From: an uncultured Prevotella sp.
Lineage (GTDB): Bacteria > Bacteroidota > Bacteroidia > Bacteroidales > Bacteroidaceae
Length of the DNA: 27,714 nucleotides
Reading direction: 5' to 3'
NCBI GenBank assembly: GCA_937874345.1
Contig: CALNBT010000054.1
Location: 1 to 27,714 of the forward strand
Position numbers and translations under genes: made by a program
Notes under the pieces: generated by a model
What the model was told of the DNA's origin: nothing
The model's input: the letters and a program-made list of their open reading frames with translations, nothing else
The model's database searches: none
Part shown: positions 7,867-15,141 of the stretch, piece by piece
Layout: the number at the start of each line of letters is the position of its first letter
Numbering within the stretch: the stretch's first letter is position 1

Positions 7867-9636
7867 TTATTCGCCCTTTTCCATATCAGCCTTCAGCTTA
7901 GCCAGAACGTCAAGGTCACCCAAGCTTGTTCCTGCTGTTACATTATTGACTGGAGCTGCCTCTGGTCTCTTTGCTACATGCTTGTGAGATGACTTCACAT
8001 CTTCTTTCTCGTCTTCAAAAGTACGACTATGAGAGAGAATAATACGTTTGGTCTCTTTTACGAATTCAATAACCTTGAATTCGAGTTCCTCACCCAATTG
8101 AGCCTGCGTTCCATCTTCTTTGATAAGGTGTTTAGGAGTAGCAAAGCCTTCTCCGCCTTCGTTCAAAGTAATAACGGCGCCCTTATCCATCATTTCAGTA
8201 ATCTTTCCGGTGTGAACAGATCCTGGTGTATAGATGGTTTCATAGGTATCCCATGGATTTTCTTCAAGTTGCTTGTGTCCAAGAGACAAACGGCGGTTAG
8301 CCTTGTCTATTTCAAGAACCACAACATCAATGTCGGCACCAACAGTGGTAAATTCTGAAGGATGTTTAACCTTCTTAGTCCATGAAAGGTCACTGATGTG
8401 AATCAGTCCATCAACACCCTCTTCAAGCTCAACAAAGATACCGAAGTTTGTAAAGTTGCGAACCTTCGCTGTATGCTTGCTTCCAACAGGATACTTTGCT
8501 TCAATGCCTTCCCATGGGTCAGCTTTCAGTTGTTTGATGCCAAGACTCATCTTACGATCTTCACGATCTAAAGTCAAAATAACAGCTTCAACAACATCAC
8601 CTACATGCATAAATTCTTGTGCCGAACGCAAATGTTGGCTCCAAGACATCTCGCTTACGTGAATCAAACCTTCTACACCTGGAGCAATTTCCACAAATGC
8701 ACCATAGTCAGCCATCACAACAACCTTACCCTGAATGGTGTCGCCAACCTTCAAGTTAGGATCAAGCGCATCCCATGGATGAGGAGAAAGTTGTTTCAAG
8801 CCGAGAGCAATACGTTTCTTTTCGTTGTCAAAGTCGAGGATAACAACGTTGATTTTCTGATCCAACTGTACAATCTCGTGTGGATCGCTAACGCGTCCCC
8901 AAGACATATCTGTGATATGAACCAATCCGTCTACGCCACCGAGGTCAACGAATACGCCGTAAGAGGTGATATTCTTAACGGTTCCTTCCAGAATCTGGCC
9001 TTTTTCGAGCTTACCGATAATATCTTTCTTCTGTGCTTCCAACTCAGCTTCAATAAGTGCCTTGTGAGAAACCACAACATTGCGGAACTCTTGGTTGATC
9101 TTAACAACTTTGAATTCCATTGTTTTGCCTACGAAAATATCGTAGTCACGTATAGGATGAACGTCGATCTGGCTTCCTGGCAAGAAAGCTTCGATGCCGA
9201 ATACATCAACGATCATACCACCCTTTGTACGGCTCTTAACATAGCCTTGAATAACTTCGTCGTTTTCGAGTGCAGCGTTGATGCGATCCCAACTTTGAGA
9301 AATACGCGCTTTTTTGTGAGAAAGAACCAACTGACCTTTCTTGTCTTCCTGATTCTCTACGTAAACCTCAACCTTGTCACCGACTTTCAATTCAGGGTTG
9401 TAACGGAATTCTGATGCTGAAATAACACCATCGCTCTTGTAACCGATGTTGACAACAACTTCTTTCTTGTCAACAAAGATAACAGTACCTTCTGTTACTT
9501 GATGTTCTACGACCTTGTTCAAGGTGTCGTCATAAGCTTGAGACAAGTCGTTCTTGTTGGCGCTTACGATTTTTCCATTTTCAAACTCATCCCAATTGAA
9601 GTCATCTAATGGCTGGACGTTCTTTAAATCTGACAT
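7867..9636 (-). CDS. rpsA: 30S ribosomal protein S1
   Basis: 589 aa, with six S1 (OB-fold) domains at roughly residues 40-108, 124-195, 210-283, 297-370, 383-456 and 470-540. Domains 3-5 show the classic S1 motif, for example YGVFVDLGGVDGLVHITDMSW; domains 1, 2 and 6 are more diverged, as expected for the ribosome-binding N-terminal and terminal domains. The short tail after domain 6 is charged and ends KADMEKGE. S1 tethers mRNA to the 30S subunit and is the main route for initiating on mRNAs without Shine-Dalgarno sequences, which is the common situation in Bacteroidota. It is a single-gene unit with its own -7 element and terminator. No cytidylate kinase gene precedes it, unlike in E. coli. 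Confidence 0.95.
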   Translation of the reverse strand: MSDLKNVQPLDDFNWDEFENGKIVSANKNDLSQAYDDTLNKVVEHQVTEGTVIFVDKKEVVVNIGYKSDGVISASEFRYNPELKVGDKVEVYVENQEDKKGQLVLSHKKARISQSWDRINAALENDEVIQGYVKSRTKGGMIVDVFGIEAFLPGSQIDVHPIRDYDIFVGKTMEFKVVKINQEFRNVVVSHKALIEAELEAQKKDIIGKLEKGQILEGTVKNITSYGVFVDLGGVDGLVHITDMSWGRVSDPHEIVQLDQKINVVILDFDNEKKRIALGLKQLSPHPWDALDPNLKVGDTIQGKVVVMADYGAFVEIAPGVEGLIHVSEMSWSQHLRSAQEFMHVGDVVEAVILTLDREDRKMSLGIKQLKADPWEGIEAKYPVGSKHTAKVRNFTNFGIFVELEEGVDGLIHISDLSWTKKVKHPSEFTTVGADIDVVVLEIDKANRRLSLGHKQLEENPWDTYETIYTPGSVHTGKITEMMDKGAVITLNEGGEGFATPKHLIKEDGTQAQLGEELEFKVIEFVKETKRIILSHSRTFEDEKEDVKSSHKHVAKRPEAAPVNNVTAGTSLGDLDVLAKLKADMEKGE

Positions 9637-9661
9637 AAAAAATATTAATGTTTTAAATTTA

Positions 9662-9678
9662 ATAAAGTTAGACTTTAT
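9662..9678 (-). promoter_or_regulatory. Hairpin in the rpsA leader
   Basis: ATAAAGT (9662-9668) and ACTTTAT (9672-9678) form a perfect 7-bp inverted repeat with a 3-nt loop, inside the predicted AU-rich leader and 26 nt before the start codon. It could be a target for S1 autoregulation; this is inference from position only. Confidence 0.35.
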
Positions 9679-9699
9679 GTATAATTAATTAATCGGGTG

Positions 9700-9707
9700 C
9701 AAAATTA
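9700..9707 (-). promoter_or_regulatory. -7 element of the rpsA promoter
   Basis: On the minus strand TAATTTTG fits TAnnTTTG. The start would be near 9694, giving a leader of about 58 nt. No clear -33 element is visible at the normal distance. Confidence 0.5.
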
Positions 9708-9928
9708 CAATATTATTACGAGGAGGTGACCTTGTTGTTTGCAAAACTTGCTAACAATTATATTCTTTTAACAAATCGACAACTTGTTCTGTCTGAATAC
9801 AATAGCTATATGTAGCGATTTTAAGAAAGGTTATCGATCATCGAACCGACTTCCTATTTAAATATAGCAGCCTGTCAGAATTTACACATTCTTGCTTCGC
9901 TAAGGGGCAAAGCATTGAGATTGATTGT

Positions 9929-9989
9929 CAAAATGCATGCTTTTGTCGTGCAATATCCATGATTTCGTTGAACAAAATCATGCATTTTG
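9929..9989. repeat. Long imperfect inverted repeat
   Basis: CAAAATGCATG (9929-9939) and CATGCATTTTG (9979-9989) are perfect complements. After one mismatch, TTTTGT (9941-9946) pairs with ACAAAA (9972-9977), giving a 17-bp stem over 61 nt. A second, mutually exclusive pairing joins CATGATTT (9958-9965) with AAATCATG (9975-9982). There is no T-run after either stem, so it does not look like a simple terminator. It could be a dispersed palindromic element, a small RNA or a regulatory leader. Confidence 0.6.
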
Positions 9990-10026
9990 CCATGGGTAAA
10001 AAAGGTCTATTATCTTTTTACGCACT

Positions 10027-10077
10027 AAAAGCAGGACACCTAATAGGATAGGAAATACTTTCATGCCTGCTATTTTA
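10027..10077 (-). terminator. Probable terminator of the 143-aa secreted protein gene
   Basis: AGCAGG (10030-10035) pairs with CCTGCT (10066-10071), with flanking A/T pairs and a 30-nt loop that holds a small inner hairpin (CCTA with TAGG). The minus-strand exit reads TTTTAGTG. It is weaker than the other terminators here, but is in the right place, about 10 nt past the stop codon. Confidence 0.5.
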
Positions 10078-10086
10078 GGGCACCGT

Positions 10087-10518
10087 TTATTCTGTTGGTT
10101 TGCGGATAAATATGATTTCTTTCGGTAGCTTTTTCCATTTTCGATCGCGAACAATCTTGAGGTCGCTTCCTTCCTTTTGTTTTAAAAGAAAGGTGTTATC
10201 CTGATTATAGGAAAGAGTGGCCACAAGGTCCTCGCTCCCATAGTCGTTCGTGATATAGAGAGTCGCCGTATTGCCCTTGAGGGTCGCAGAAGTGAAGAGC
10301 CAAGTCCTACTATCGATGCTGTCTCCCAAAAATCCCGGCAGTTTACCAAATAAATCCTGCCCCGGAACAGTAATATTATTGTCGATTAAGTTCATCTTGA
10401 TAAAAATGCGATACGTTGCATTTTCTATCGTACCTTTAAACACATCCGTCTGATGATCCTGAGCCATTGTCATGGCAGAACAGAACAATAAAATGTTAAG
10501 CCACAAATATTTTTTCAT
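10087..10518 (-). CDS. Small secreted protein of unknown function
   Basis: 143 aa. The N-terminus MKKYLWLNILLFCSAMTMAQD is a type I signal peptide with probable cleavage after TMA (residue 19), leaving a periplasmic or secreted domain of about 124 residues. This domain is rich in short beta-strands (TYRIFIKMNLI, TATLYITNDY, DLVATLSY, IIFIRK). It has no cysteine after cleavage and no motif I recognise. It is transcribed away from the glycogen synthase gene from a shared 131-bp promoter region, which is the only hint about context. It has a -7 element 21 nt upstream and a probable terminator. Real gene, function unknown. Confidence 0.75.
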   Translation of the reverse strand: MKKYLWLNILLFCSAMTMAQDHQTDVFKGTIENATYRIFIKMNLIDNNITVPGQDLFGKLPGFLGDSIDSRTWLFTSATLKGNTATLYITNDYGSEDLVATLSYNQDNTFLLKQKEGSDLKIVRDRKWKKLPKEIIFIRKPTE

Positions 10519-10538
10519 AACTAAAATATTGGTTAGTA

Positions 10539-10546
10539 CAAAGTTA
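10539..10546 (-). promoter_or_regulatory. -7 element for the 143-aa secreted protein gene
   Basis: TAACTTTG on the minus strand fits TAnnTTTG, 20 nt before the ATG at 10518. A TTTG (10572-10575) lies 25 nt upstream, slightly further than normal for a -33. Confidence 0.5.
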
Positions 10547-10596
10547 ATGTTTTAAATCAATAAAACCATGCCAAAGCGAAAATATAGAGAATAAAA

Positions 10597-10627
10597 TTGG
10601 TTTTTATTTTTTTTTATCCTATCTTTG
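10597..10627 (+). promoter_or_regulatory. Promoter of the glycogen operon
   Basis: TTGG (10597-10600) and TATCTTTG (10620-10627), 19 nt apart, form a good Bacteroidota promoter. The start would fall about 15 nt before the ATG at 10650, so the leader is very short. The spacer is almost pure T/A. Confidence 0.65.
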
Positions 10628-10649
10628 CCAAACACAATTAAGTGATTTA

Positions 10650-12326
10650 ATGACAGCAAAAGTGATGGTCCCCGACTATATCTTCGAGTCGAGCTGGGAA
10701 GTTTGTAACAAAGTGGGTGGTATTTATACAGTGCTTTCAACCCGAGCAAAAACGTTACAAAGTAAGATGAAAGATCATTTAGTTTTTATCGGTCCAGACT
10801 GTTGGAAAGATAAACCTTCCCCATATTTCTACGAAGACAAATCTTTATTAAACGATTGGGTAAAGCAAGCAGCAGCAGAAGGGCTGAAAGTGCGTGTGGG
10901 TAGATGGGCAATCCCAGGAAATCCGCTTGTCGTTTTAGTTGACTTCGAACCCTTTTACCAAACAAGAGACGAGATTTATGCACGTCTATGGGAAGGTTTC
11001 CAAGTAGATAGCCTACATGGATACGGCGATTACGATGAAGCATCAATGTTTTCGTATGCGGCTGGTAAAGTGGTAGAAAGTTACTACCATTTCTATCTTG
11101 ATGCTTCCAAGAAAGTTATTTATCAAGGCCATGAATGGATGACTGGCTTAGGATTGCTCTATATTCAGGCAAGAGTTCCCGCAATTGCAACCATCTTTAC
11201 AACCCATGCCACGAGTATTGGGCGCAGCATAGCAGGCAACAACAAACCGTTGTATGAATATTTGCGTGCATACAATGGCGACCAAATGGCGGCGGAATTG
11301 AACATGCAGAGTAAGCATTCTATTGAAAAGCAAACAGCCAAGTATGTAGATTGTTTCACCACTGTAAGCGGAATCACAGCCCGCGAATGCCAGGAATTAT
11401 TGGACAAACCTGTAGACGAAGTTTTATTGAACGGATTTGAAGACAGTATCGTTCCTAAAGGTGATGCCTTTCTGAAAAAAAGAGTATCTGCCAGAAAACG
11501 CCTGTTGGATGTTGCCAATGCGCTGATGGGCGAAACCTTTGACAACGAGTCGGTCATCGTATCAACAAGTGGGCGCTATGAGTTTCGTAACAAGGGCATC
11601 GATGTGTTTCTACAAGCCATGAATGGGCTGCGCTATGCGCAAGACTGCCATAAAAAGATCTTGGCAGTGATCGAAGTTCCGGCTTGGGTTGGCGAACCAC
11701 GTCAAGACTTGATTGAACGTCTGAAGTCGGGTCGTGTTTTCAATACACCGTTACAATACCCGATGTTGACGCATTGGCTCAATAATATTGGTGATGACCG
11801 GATATTGGCGATGATGAACTCACTTGGTATGAACAATCAAATGGATGATCATGTCAAGGTGATGTTTGTTCCTTGCTACCTTACCGGAGACGACGGTGTC
11901 TTCAATATGACATATTATGATTTGATCATCGGAAACGATCTCTGTGTATACCCCTCTTATTATGAACCTTGGGGATATACACCGCTCGAGGCTATCGCGT
12001 TTAAGGTGCCCTGTTTGACAACCGACTTGGCCGGATTCGGAATATGGGCCAACGAGGTAAAAGGCGGTTACAGTGAATTGACGGATGGTGTGAAAGTGAT
12101 CCATCGTACGGATAACAATTATTTTGAAGTTGCCGACACGATCCAGGACACGATCCTTCAATTCACACAGTATTCAGAAGAAGAAGTTACAGAAATTCGA
12201 AACAAAGCTTTTGAACTTTCAAAGAAGGCATTGTGGAGCAAGTTTATACGTTATTACAATGAAGCTTACCAGAAGGCTTTGACAATGTCTCAACAAAGAA
12301 ATATAATCAAGAACAATAAGAACTAG
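10650..12326 (+). CDS. Glycogen synthase, GT3-like (eukaryote-type) glycosyltransferase
   Basis: 558 aa, cytoplasmic. The N-terminus PDYIFESSWEVCNKVGGIYTV (residues 8-28) carries the KVGG(I)YT donor-binding loop in the form seen in fungal and animal GYS-type synthases, not the KTGGLADV form of bacterial GlgA (GT5). QGHEWMTGLGLLYI and TTHATSIGRS follow in the N-terminal Rossmann domain. The C-terminal domain has the E-x7-E motif YEPWGYTPLEA with Glu439 and Glu447. It should extend alpha-1,4-glucan from a nucleotide-sugar; UDP-glucose is expected for this family, and UDP-glucose-based glycogen synthesis has been described in Prevotella bryantii. It lies 7 nt upstream of the phosphorylase gene under one promoter, pairing synthesis with breakdown. 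Confidence 0.9.
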   Translation: MTAKVMVPDYIFESSWEVCNKVGGIYTVLSTRAKTLQSKMKDHLVFIGPDCWKDKPSPYFYEDKSLLNDWVKQAAAEGLKVRVGRWAIPGNPLVVLVDFEPFYQTRDEIYARLWEGFQVDSLHGYGDYDEASMFSYAAGKVVESYYHFYLDASKKVIYQGHEWMTGLGLLYIQARVPAIATIFTTHATSIGRSIAGNNKPLYEYLRAYNGDQMAAELNMQSKHSIEKQTAKYVDCFTTVSGITARECQELLDKPVDEVLLNGFEDSIVPKGDAFLKKRVSARKRLLDVANALMGETFDNESVIVSTSGRYEFRNKGIDVFLQAMNGLRYAQDCHKKILAVIEVPAWVGEPRQDLIERLKSGRVFNTPLQYPMLTHWLNNIGDDRILAMMNSLGMNNQMDDHVKVMFVPCYLTGDDGVFNMTYYDLIIGNDLCVYPSYYEPWGYTPLEAIAFKVPCLTTDLAGFGIWANEVKGGYSELTDGVKVIHRTDNNYFEVADTIQDTILQFTQYSEEEVTEIRNKAFELSKKALWSKFIRYYNEAYQKALTMSQQRNIIKNNKN

Positions 12327-12333
12327 TAAGAAA

Positions 12334-14895
12334 ATGAAGATTAAAGTTGGATATGTCAACAATCCTCAATGGAAAGAGTTGACAATCAAATCAAGACTTC
12401 CCGAACAACTGAAGTGTTTGGATGAAATGGCTCACAACATGTGGTGGGCGTGGAATCATGAAGCTCGTGATCTGTTCAAGAGTTTGGATGAAAAGCTATA
12501 TGAAGAGGTAGGGCATAATCCCGTTGCCTTGTTGGAGCAGCTCAACTACGATCGCAAGGAGGCTATCGTAGAAGATGCTCAATTCATGAAAAGGATGAAC
12601 GATGTCTATGCCAAGTTCCGTGCCTATATGGATGTTAAACCCAATCCTTCTCGTCCTTCGATAGCCTATTTCAGCATGGAATATGGTTTGAATCAGGTGT
12701 TGAAAATCTATTCGGGAGGTTTGGGAATGTTGGCAGGTGACTATTTGAAGGAAGCTTCGGATAGCAATGTTGACATGTGTGCCGTTGGTTTTCTATACCG
12801 TTATGGCTATTTCAAACAAACTTTGGGCATAGATGGACAGCAGATTGCCCAATACGAATCGCAGAATTTCGGCTCATTACCGATCGAAAGGCAGTTGGAC
12901 GAGAACGGAAACCCCGTAGTGGTTGACGTTCCCTATATGAATTATCAGGTCCATGCCTATGTGTGGCGTGTGAATGTTGGTCGAATAAGCCTGTACCTGT
13001 TGGATACAGACAACGAGATGAACTCAACGTTCGACAAGCCCATTACCCATTCTTTATATGGTGGTGATTGGGAAAACCGTCTTAAGCAAGAGATTTTGCT
13101 GGGTATTGGCGGTACGCTAACCTTGAAGAAATTGGGCATTAACAAGCAGATTTATCACTCTAACGAGGGGCATGCCGCACTTTGTAACCTGCAGCGTCTT
13201 TGTGATTATGTAGACACCGGACTTTCTTTCAACCAAGCTATGGAGCTGGTTCGTGCATCTTCACTTTATACAGTCCATACACCGGTACCTGCTGGTCACG
13301 ACTATTTCGATGAAGCACTCTTTGGAAAGTATATGGGGGGCTATCCTGAAAAATTGGGAATTACATGGGATGAATTCATCGGTTTAGGCAGACAGAATCC
13401 TGATAATCATTCAGAGAAGTTCTGTATGAGCTTTTTTGCTTGCAATACCTGCCAGGAAGTGAATGGTGTGAGCAAATTGCACGGATGGGTAAGTCAGAAG
13501 ATGTTTGCCCCGATATGGAAAGGCTATTATCCTGAGGAAAGTCATGTAGGTTATGTAACAAACGGTGTACACTTGCCCACATGGACTGCAACAGAATGGA
13601 GAAAAGTTTATGACAAGTACTTCGATGAGTCATTTCTGAGTGATCAGAGCAACGAAAGTATCTGGCATGCCATCTATAACGTTCCCAATGATGAGATTTG
13701 GGACACCCGTATGGCATTGAAACAGAAACTTATTGCGTATATTCGTGAGAAATTTACGGAGACATGGTTGAAAAACCAAGGCGATCCATCACGTGTGATG
13801 TCATTGCTCGAACGTATCAATCCAAACGCATTGATGATTGGATTCTGTCGCCGTTTCGCAACATACAAGCGTGCTCATCTTCTGTTTACAGATATTGACC
13901 GTTTGTCTAAGATTGTAAACGATCCAGAACGTCCGGTACTCTTCTTCTTCTCCGGTAAGGCTCACCCCGCTGATGGCGCAGGACAAGGCTTGATTAAGAA
14001 GATCTTCGAAATCAGTCAACGTCCTGAATTCTTGGGAAAAATCATTTTCTTGGAAGACTATGACATGCAGCTGGCACATCGTTTGGTATCGGGTGTTGAC
14101 ATTTGGATGAACACTCCTACCCGTCCACTTGAAGCATCTGGAACATCAGGTGAGAAAGCGGAGATGAATGGTGTGATTAACTTGTCAGTGCTAGACGGTT
14201 GGTGGGTTGAAGGATATCGCAATGGTGCCGGATGGGCTCTGCCAGAAAAGCAAACGTACCAGAACCAGGAATACCAGGATTCACTGGATGCGAGTACTAT
14301 TTACTATTTGCTTGAGAATGAAATTATCCCGATGTACTATAACAAAAATAAAATGGGATATAGCGAACAGTGGATTAAAGTCATCAAAAATTCTATCGCA
14401 ACGATAGCTCCTCACTATACAATGAAACGTCAGCTTGATGACTATTACGACAAGTTCTATGTAAAAGAGGCTAACCGTTTCGCCAAACTTTCTGCCAATA
14501 ACAACCAAATGGCTAAAGAGCTTGCGCTCTGGAAAGAGACTGTTGCTGAACGTTGGGATTCTATCAATGTTGTTGATAAAGACATAGATTTCTTATGTTC
14601 AGGCGGAGAAACGGGTGTTACATACACTGTTAAGTACGTTATTGATGAACAAGGTCTTGAAGATGCTATTGGATTGGAACTTGTGATCTTAAAAAACAAG
14701 CCAGATGAAGACGGTAAGGAAGTCTATCAAATTGAGCAATTTAAGATGGTTCATAAAGACGGAAACCAATATACCTTCGTGGTAGAGGTAGAACCGGATG
14801 ATGCCGGCATCTTTAAAACAGGTGTAAGAATGTTCCCAAAGAATGAGAATCTGCCACACAGACAGGATTTCTGTTATGTAAAATGGCTTGATTAA
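12334..14895 (+). CDS. glgP: Alpha-glucan (glycogen/maltodextrin) phosphorylase, GT35
   Basis: 853 aa. A PLP-dependent phosphorylase that releases glucose-1-phosphate from alpha-1,4-glucan. The N-terminal segment (about 1-110, with MAHNMWWAWNHEARDLF) matches the extra domain of the archaeal/bacterial-type alpha-glucan phosphorylases. The catalytic core includes SMEYGLNQVLKIYSGGLG, HSNEGHAAL, HTPVPAGHD and FCRRFATYKRA. The PLP-lysine motif reads EASGTSGEKAEMNG, placing the Schiff-base lysine at Lys608. The motif differs from muscle-type EASGTGNMKF but fits this subfamily. The last 100 residues are extra beta-rich sequence. It forms an operon with the GT3 synthase (7-nt gap) and ends at a strong terminator. 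No branching or debranching enzyme is encoded nearby. Confidence 0.94.
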   Translation: MKIKVGYVNNPQWKELTIKSRLPEQLKCLDEMAHNMWWAWNHEARDLFKSLDEKLYEEVGHNPVALLEQLNYDRKEAIVEDAQFMKRMNDVYAKFRAYMDVKPNPSRPSIAYFSMEYGLNQVLKIYSGGLGMLAGDYLKEASDSNVDMCAVGFLYRYGYFKQTLGIDGQQIAQYESQNFGSLPIERQLDENGNPVVVDVPYMNYQVHAYVWRVNVGRISLYLLDTDNEMNSTFDKPITHSLYGGDWENRLKQEILLGIGGTLTLKKLGINKQIYHSNEGHAALCNLQRLCDYVDTGLSFNQAMELVRASSLYTVHTPVPAGHDYFDEALFGKYMGGYPEKLGITWDEFIGLGRQNPDNHSEKFCMSFFACNTCQEVNGVSKLHGWVSQKMFAPIWKGYYPEESHVGYVTNGVHLPTWTATEWRKVYDKYFDESFLSDQSNESIWHAIYNVPNDEIWDTRMALKQKLIAYIREKFTETWLKNQGDPSRVMSLLERINPNALMIGFCRRFATYKRAHLLFTDIDRLSKIVNDPERPVLFFFSGKAHPADGAGQGLIKKIFEISQRPEFLGKIIFLEDYDMQLAHRLVSGVDIWMNTPTRPLEASGTSGEKAEMNGVINLSVLDGWWVEGYRNGAGWALPEKQTYQNQEYQDSLDASTIYYLLENEIIPMYYNKNKMGYSEQWIKVIKNSIATIAPHYTMKRQLDDYYDKFYVKEANRFAKLSANNNQMAKELALWKETVAERWDSINVVDKDIDFLCSGGETGVTYTVKYVIDEQGLEDAIGLELVILKNKPDEDGKEVYQIEQFKMVHKDGNQYTFVVEVEPDDAGIFKTGVRMFPKNENLPHRQDFCYVKWLD

Positions 14896-14918
14896 TCGTT
14901 CAAGACAAAATACGATCT

Positions 14919-14953
14919 AAGACATCGATGGTTGACCATCGATGTCTTTTTTT
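14919..14953 (+). terminator. Intrinsic terminator of the glycogen operon
   Basis: AAGACATCGATGG (14919-14931) pairs perfectly with CCATCGATGTCTT (14936-14948), with a TTGA loop, then TTTTTTT. It lies 23 nt past the phosphorylase stop codon. Confidence 0.93.
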
Positions 14954-15082
14954 ATTGAATAAAAACAGTTATCGAAAGAGAATCAAGAAAGTAATTGGAC
15001 TACATTGATCTTTTAACGATCAAAGTAGAATAAAAAAATAATTAATTACGGTGTTGTTCTACAGGAATAAACATTGGAAAAA

Positions 15083-15116
15083 ATGAAAAAGGGACTTGTC
15101 GACAATGACAAGCCCC
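15083..15116 (-). terminator. Intrinsic terminator of the OMP operon
   Basis: On the minus strand GGGGCTTGTC pairs with GACAAGTCCC (15107-15116 with 15091-15100; one G-T wobble) around an ATTGTC loop, followed by TTTTTCATTTTTT. It lies 25 nt beyond the stop codon of the FadL-like gene. Between it and the glycogen terminator there are about 130 bp with no gene. Confidence 0.88.
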
Positions 15117-15141
15117 TAATCTATATGTTTGTTTCTATCCG

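Larger units (their letters stand above)
9637..10086. other. Gene-free region of 450 bp between rpsA and a small secreted protein gene
   Basis: From right to left on the minus strand it holds: the terminator of the 143-aa gene (10027-10077), a long imperfect inverted repeat (9929-9989), about 200 bp without recognisable signals, and the rpsA promoter and leader. A 30-codon ORF (9959-10051, plus strand) starts inside the inverted repeat, and an AGGAGGTGACC string sits at 9721-9731. Neither is convincingly a gene. No tRNA or known riboswitch is visible. Confidence 0.5.

Noticed and set aside
8605..9414. Long open frame (269 codons) on the plus strand opposite rpsA
   Set aside because: It is entirely antisense to the six-domain S1 gene. 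Its translation has no recognisable domain, and the openness follows from the codon use of the real gene.
9721..9821. AGGAGGTGACC followed by a TTG-initiated 29-codon frame; the opposite strand resembles the 16S rRNA 3' end (TCACCTCCT)
   Set aside because: The frame has no recognisable product and Bacteroidota rarely use Shine-Dalgarno sites. There is no further rRNA sequence around it, so a chance match is most likely.
9959..10051. 30-codon ORF beginning inside the inverted repeat
   Set aside because: The start lies in a predicted stem and the end runs into the terminator of the opposing gene. It is too short to support without conservation.
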